Part shown: piece by piece, positions 15,994 to 17,149 of the stretch
Numbering within the stretch: the first letter of the stretch is position 1
How the letters are laid out: each line of letters opens with the position of its first letter
Origin: DATIJJ01 sp039936115
GTDB lineage: Bacteria > Pseudomonadota > Gammaproteobacteria > DSM-16500
Length of the DNA stretch: 17,149 nt
Assembly: GCA_039936115.1 (NCBI GenBank)
Contig: JBDTIZ010000276.1
Span: 1 to 17,149, forward strand
Reading direction: 5' to 3'
Program-made: the position numbers and the translations under genes
The notes under the pieces: generated by a model
Told to the model about the DNA's origin: nothing
Seen by the model: the letters and a program-made list of their open reading frames with translations, nothing else
Database searches by the model: none

Positions 15994-16827
15994 CTAATCC
16001 AAGTAGTTTGGAAATTTTGGTGATTCATTAATATCATGCTGAACAATAAGACGCGCGTTGGTATTTTTTATCAATCTTTTAATCCGATCTGCAGAAGCCA
16101 TTGTTTCCGCACGACTGGTATTGAATGCAGGAACGCGTAGAGGCTCAACGCTAGATCTTTGATGAAATTCGTCTCCTGATAAAATAACTACACCTGTTTG
16201 AGGTAGCTTTATCATCAACGATAGATGTCCTGGCGTATGGCCTGGTGTATTGAGTATTTGCACTGTTCCATCACCAAATACGTCGTAATCACTTCCAATC
16301 ATAATTTTGCCAGCGGTTTTCCAGCTTTTTAAGGAGCTTGCATCAATGACAAAGGGACTGGGATGTGTTTTTGCATATTTTAGTTCTGCTTCACTCAGTA
16401 TCCATTTTGATTTAGGAAACTGATCAAGTGCGCCCATATGATCAAGATGTGAGTGAGAAACTGCTACATAGGTAATGTCGTTGGGTGTTAAATTAATTTT
16501 CTTTAAACTATCCGCAATAGAAGTAGATTTTGTAAATTGATACACAGCTACACTGACTGGTTTTTTGATCATGGAGTCTGGAAGACCTGTATCCCAGAGC
16601 AAAATTCCTTTGGAATGAACAATCAAAAAACAAGGGTCAGCAAGCCGAACAGATTTATTATCATAATCTCCCGTATCTGAAAATCCTGCAAAATTGGATA
16701 CATCAATACGTCCGCAATCAATTGCATATAGTTTAATTTGAGTGGGTGGCTTATCTTGCACTTGTGCATAACTACAATTAAACACAAAGAGTGTAAAAAT
16801 AGAGAATAAAATAATAAGACGTTTCAC
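15994..16827 (-). CDS. Exported metallo-beta-lactamase-fold hydrolase, N-acyl homoserine lactonase-like
   Basis: From GTG 16827 the product is 277 residues. Residues 1-21 form a signal peptide (Lys-Arg, hydrophobic core LIILFSIFTLFVF, likely cleavage after SYA), so it acts in the periplasm or outside the cell. The zinc site is complete: HSHLDH at 125-130, H197 in NTPGHTPGH, D219 in SGDEFH and H264 near the C-terminus. The N-terminal LYAIDCGRIDVS and CFLIVHSKGILLWDTGLPD match the AHL lactonase (AiiA/AttM-like) branch, which opens lactone rings of quorum signals; other lactones or esters remain possible. GTG is chosen because AGAGG ends 5 nt before it and the signal peptide starts there with Lys-Arg; a TTG at 16842 would add five residues and remove that fit. 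It ends in TAG. Not obviously linked to the effector-like genes. Confidence 0.85.
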   Translation of the reverse strand: MKRLIILFSIFTLFVFNCSYAQVQDKPPTQIKLYAIDCGRIDVSNFAGFSDTGDYDNKSVRLADPCFLIVHSKGILLWDTGLPDSMIKKPVSVAVYQFTKSTSIADSLKKINLTPNDITYVAVSHSHLDHMGALDQFPKSKWILSEAELKYAKTHPSPFVIDASSLKSWKTAGKIMIGSDYDVFGDGTVQILNTPGHTPGHLSLMIKLPQTGVVILSGDEFHQRSSVEPLRVPAFNTSRAETMASADRIKRLIKNTNARLIVQHDINESPKFPNYLD

Positions 16828-16863
16828 GATAACCTCTGGCAATAATAATGTGAACGGGATGCT

Positions 16864-16892
16864 AATATATCTTTCTCTTAAAGTCGATCTAA
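16864..16892 (-). promoter_or_regulatory. Weak candidate promoter for the MBL-fold hydrolase
   Basis: On the minus strand TATATT (complement of 16864-16869) lies 17 nt after TTAGAT (complement of 16887-16892). The -35 match is only 3/6, so this is tentative. Confidence 0.3.
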
Positions 16893-16919
16893 TCTACTGA
16901 GAGCAAAATATAGGGTCTG

Positions 16920-16946
16920 TTGACAATTGGAAGAAAGAGTTGTCAA
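16920..16946. repeat. Small inverted repeat TTGACAA/TTGTCAA
   Basis: A perfect 7-bp stem (16920-16926 with 16940-16946) with a 13-nt loop, followed by CCTGTCATTCCCGCG (16961-16975), which looks like the truncated start of a dispersed palindromic repeat. No gene is seen between 16828 and the window end. Confidence 0.5.
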
Positions 16947-16999
16947 TGCCAGCAAAAAGACCTGTCATTCCCGCGAAAAGCTGTATAGGGACAAAACAT

Positions 17000-17148
17000 C
17001 CGTCATTGCGAGCGCGAGCGAAGCAATCCAGGTTTTATTGTCACTCGCATAGCAGAGAAAAGCATAAAATCTAACCTTCAATTTAGATTTATGTCCTTGT
17101 TAAGGAGCAATAAAACCTGGGTTGCTTCGCTCGCGCTCGCAATGACGG
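17000..17148. repeat. 149-bp foldback dispersed repeat with 41-bp arms
   Basis: The left arm (17000-17040) and right arm (17108-17148) are reverse complements over 41 nt with one mismatch. An inner stem (AAATCTAA 17067-17074 with TTAGATTT 17083-17090) makes it a nested foldback. The outer ends carry the GTCATTGCGAGC...GAAGCAA motif common to dispersed intergenic repeats in many proteobacteria. It encodes no protein and resembles a MITE-like or REP-type element. The element may continue past the window edge. Confidence 0.8.
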
Positions 17149-17149
17149 T

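Noticed and set aside
16759..16791. Lipoprotein signal (Cys near residue 18) in the MBL-fold hydrolase
   Set aside because: The residues before the cysteine (VFN) do not match a lipobox; an ordinary cleavage after SYA fits better.
16828..16842. TTG start for the MBL-fold hydrolase
   Set aside because: GTG at 16825-16827 has AGAGG upstream and begins a textbook signal peptide.
16908..16950. End of an insertion sequence (GGGTCTGTTGACAATTG)
   Set aside because: No transposase, no matching opposite end and no target duplication visible in the window.

Overview
The window is AT-rich bacterial DNA holding six genes or gene remnants. Five form a block of large eukaryote-like proteins and the sixth is an exported hydrolase. 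No housekeeping gene, tRNA, rRNA, intact transposase or CRISPR array was found. Ankyrin repeats, TPR-like helical repeats, a probable F-box, long Ser/Thr/Gln tails, AT bias and GC-rich dispersed hairpins (ends in GTCATTGCGAGC or GTCACCCCGCACTTG) suggest an intracellular or amoeba/protist-associated gammaproteobacterium of the Legionella/Coxiella/Berkiella type. That placement is inference from style, not from a marker gene.

Layout. 1-189: a short palindrome and a terminator. 190-2457 (-): a SAM-dependent methyltransferase of the MidA/NDUFAF7 family with an ankyrin-like tail. 2458-2756: a divergent promoter region. 2757-7430 (+): a 1557-residue protein with alternating ankyrin and TPR-like blocks and a distinct C-terminal domain. 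7447-7810: a terminator, then a tandem array of 22-23 bp units running into a foldback element with perfect 27-bp arms. 7892-12004 (+): a second ankyrin/TPR protein, colinear with the first (a paralogue), interrupted by one in-frame TAG at 8981-8983 and so split into 363 and 947 residue reading frames. 12115-14610 (+): an 831-residue protein with an F-box-like N-terminus. 14686-15870 (+): a 394-residue probable beta-propeller protein. 15994-16827 (-): an exported metallo-beta-lactamase-fold hydrolase resembling N-acyl homoserine lactonases. 16920-17149: dispersed-repeat DNA ending in a 149-bp foldback.

Taken together, the first five genes look like an island of host-interaction (effector) proteins: an enzyme whose relatives modify respiratory complex I, two scaffold-like ankyrin/TPR paralogues, a possible ubiquitin-ligase adaptor and a propeller protein. 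The secretion route cannot be read from the sequence. The most notable points are the methyltransferase-ankyrin fusion, the paralogue pair with an unrecognised shared C-terminal domain, the single amber codon in an otherwise intact 1370-codon frame, and the tandem array built from half of a neighbouring hairpin element.
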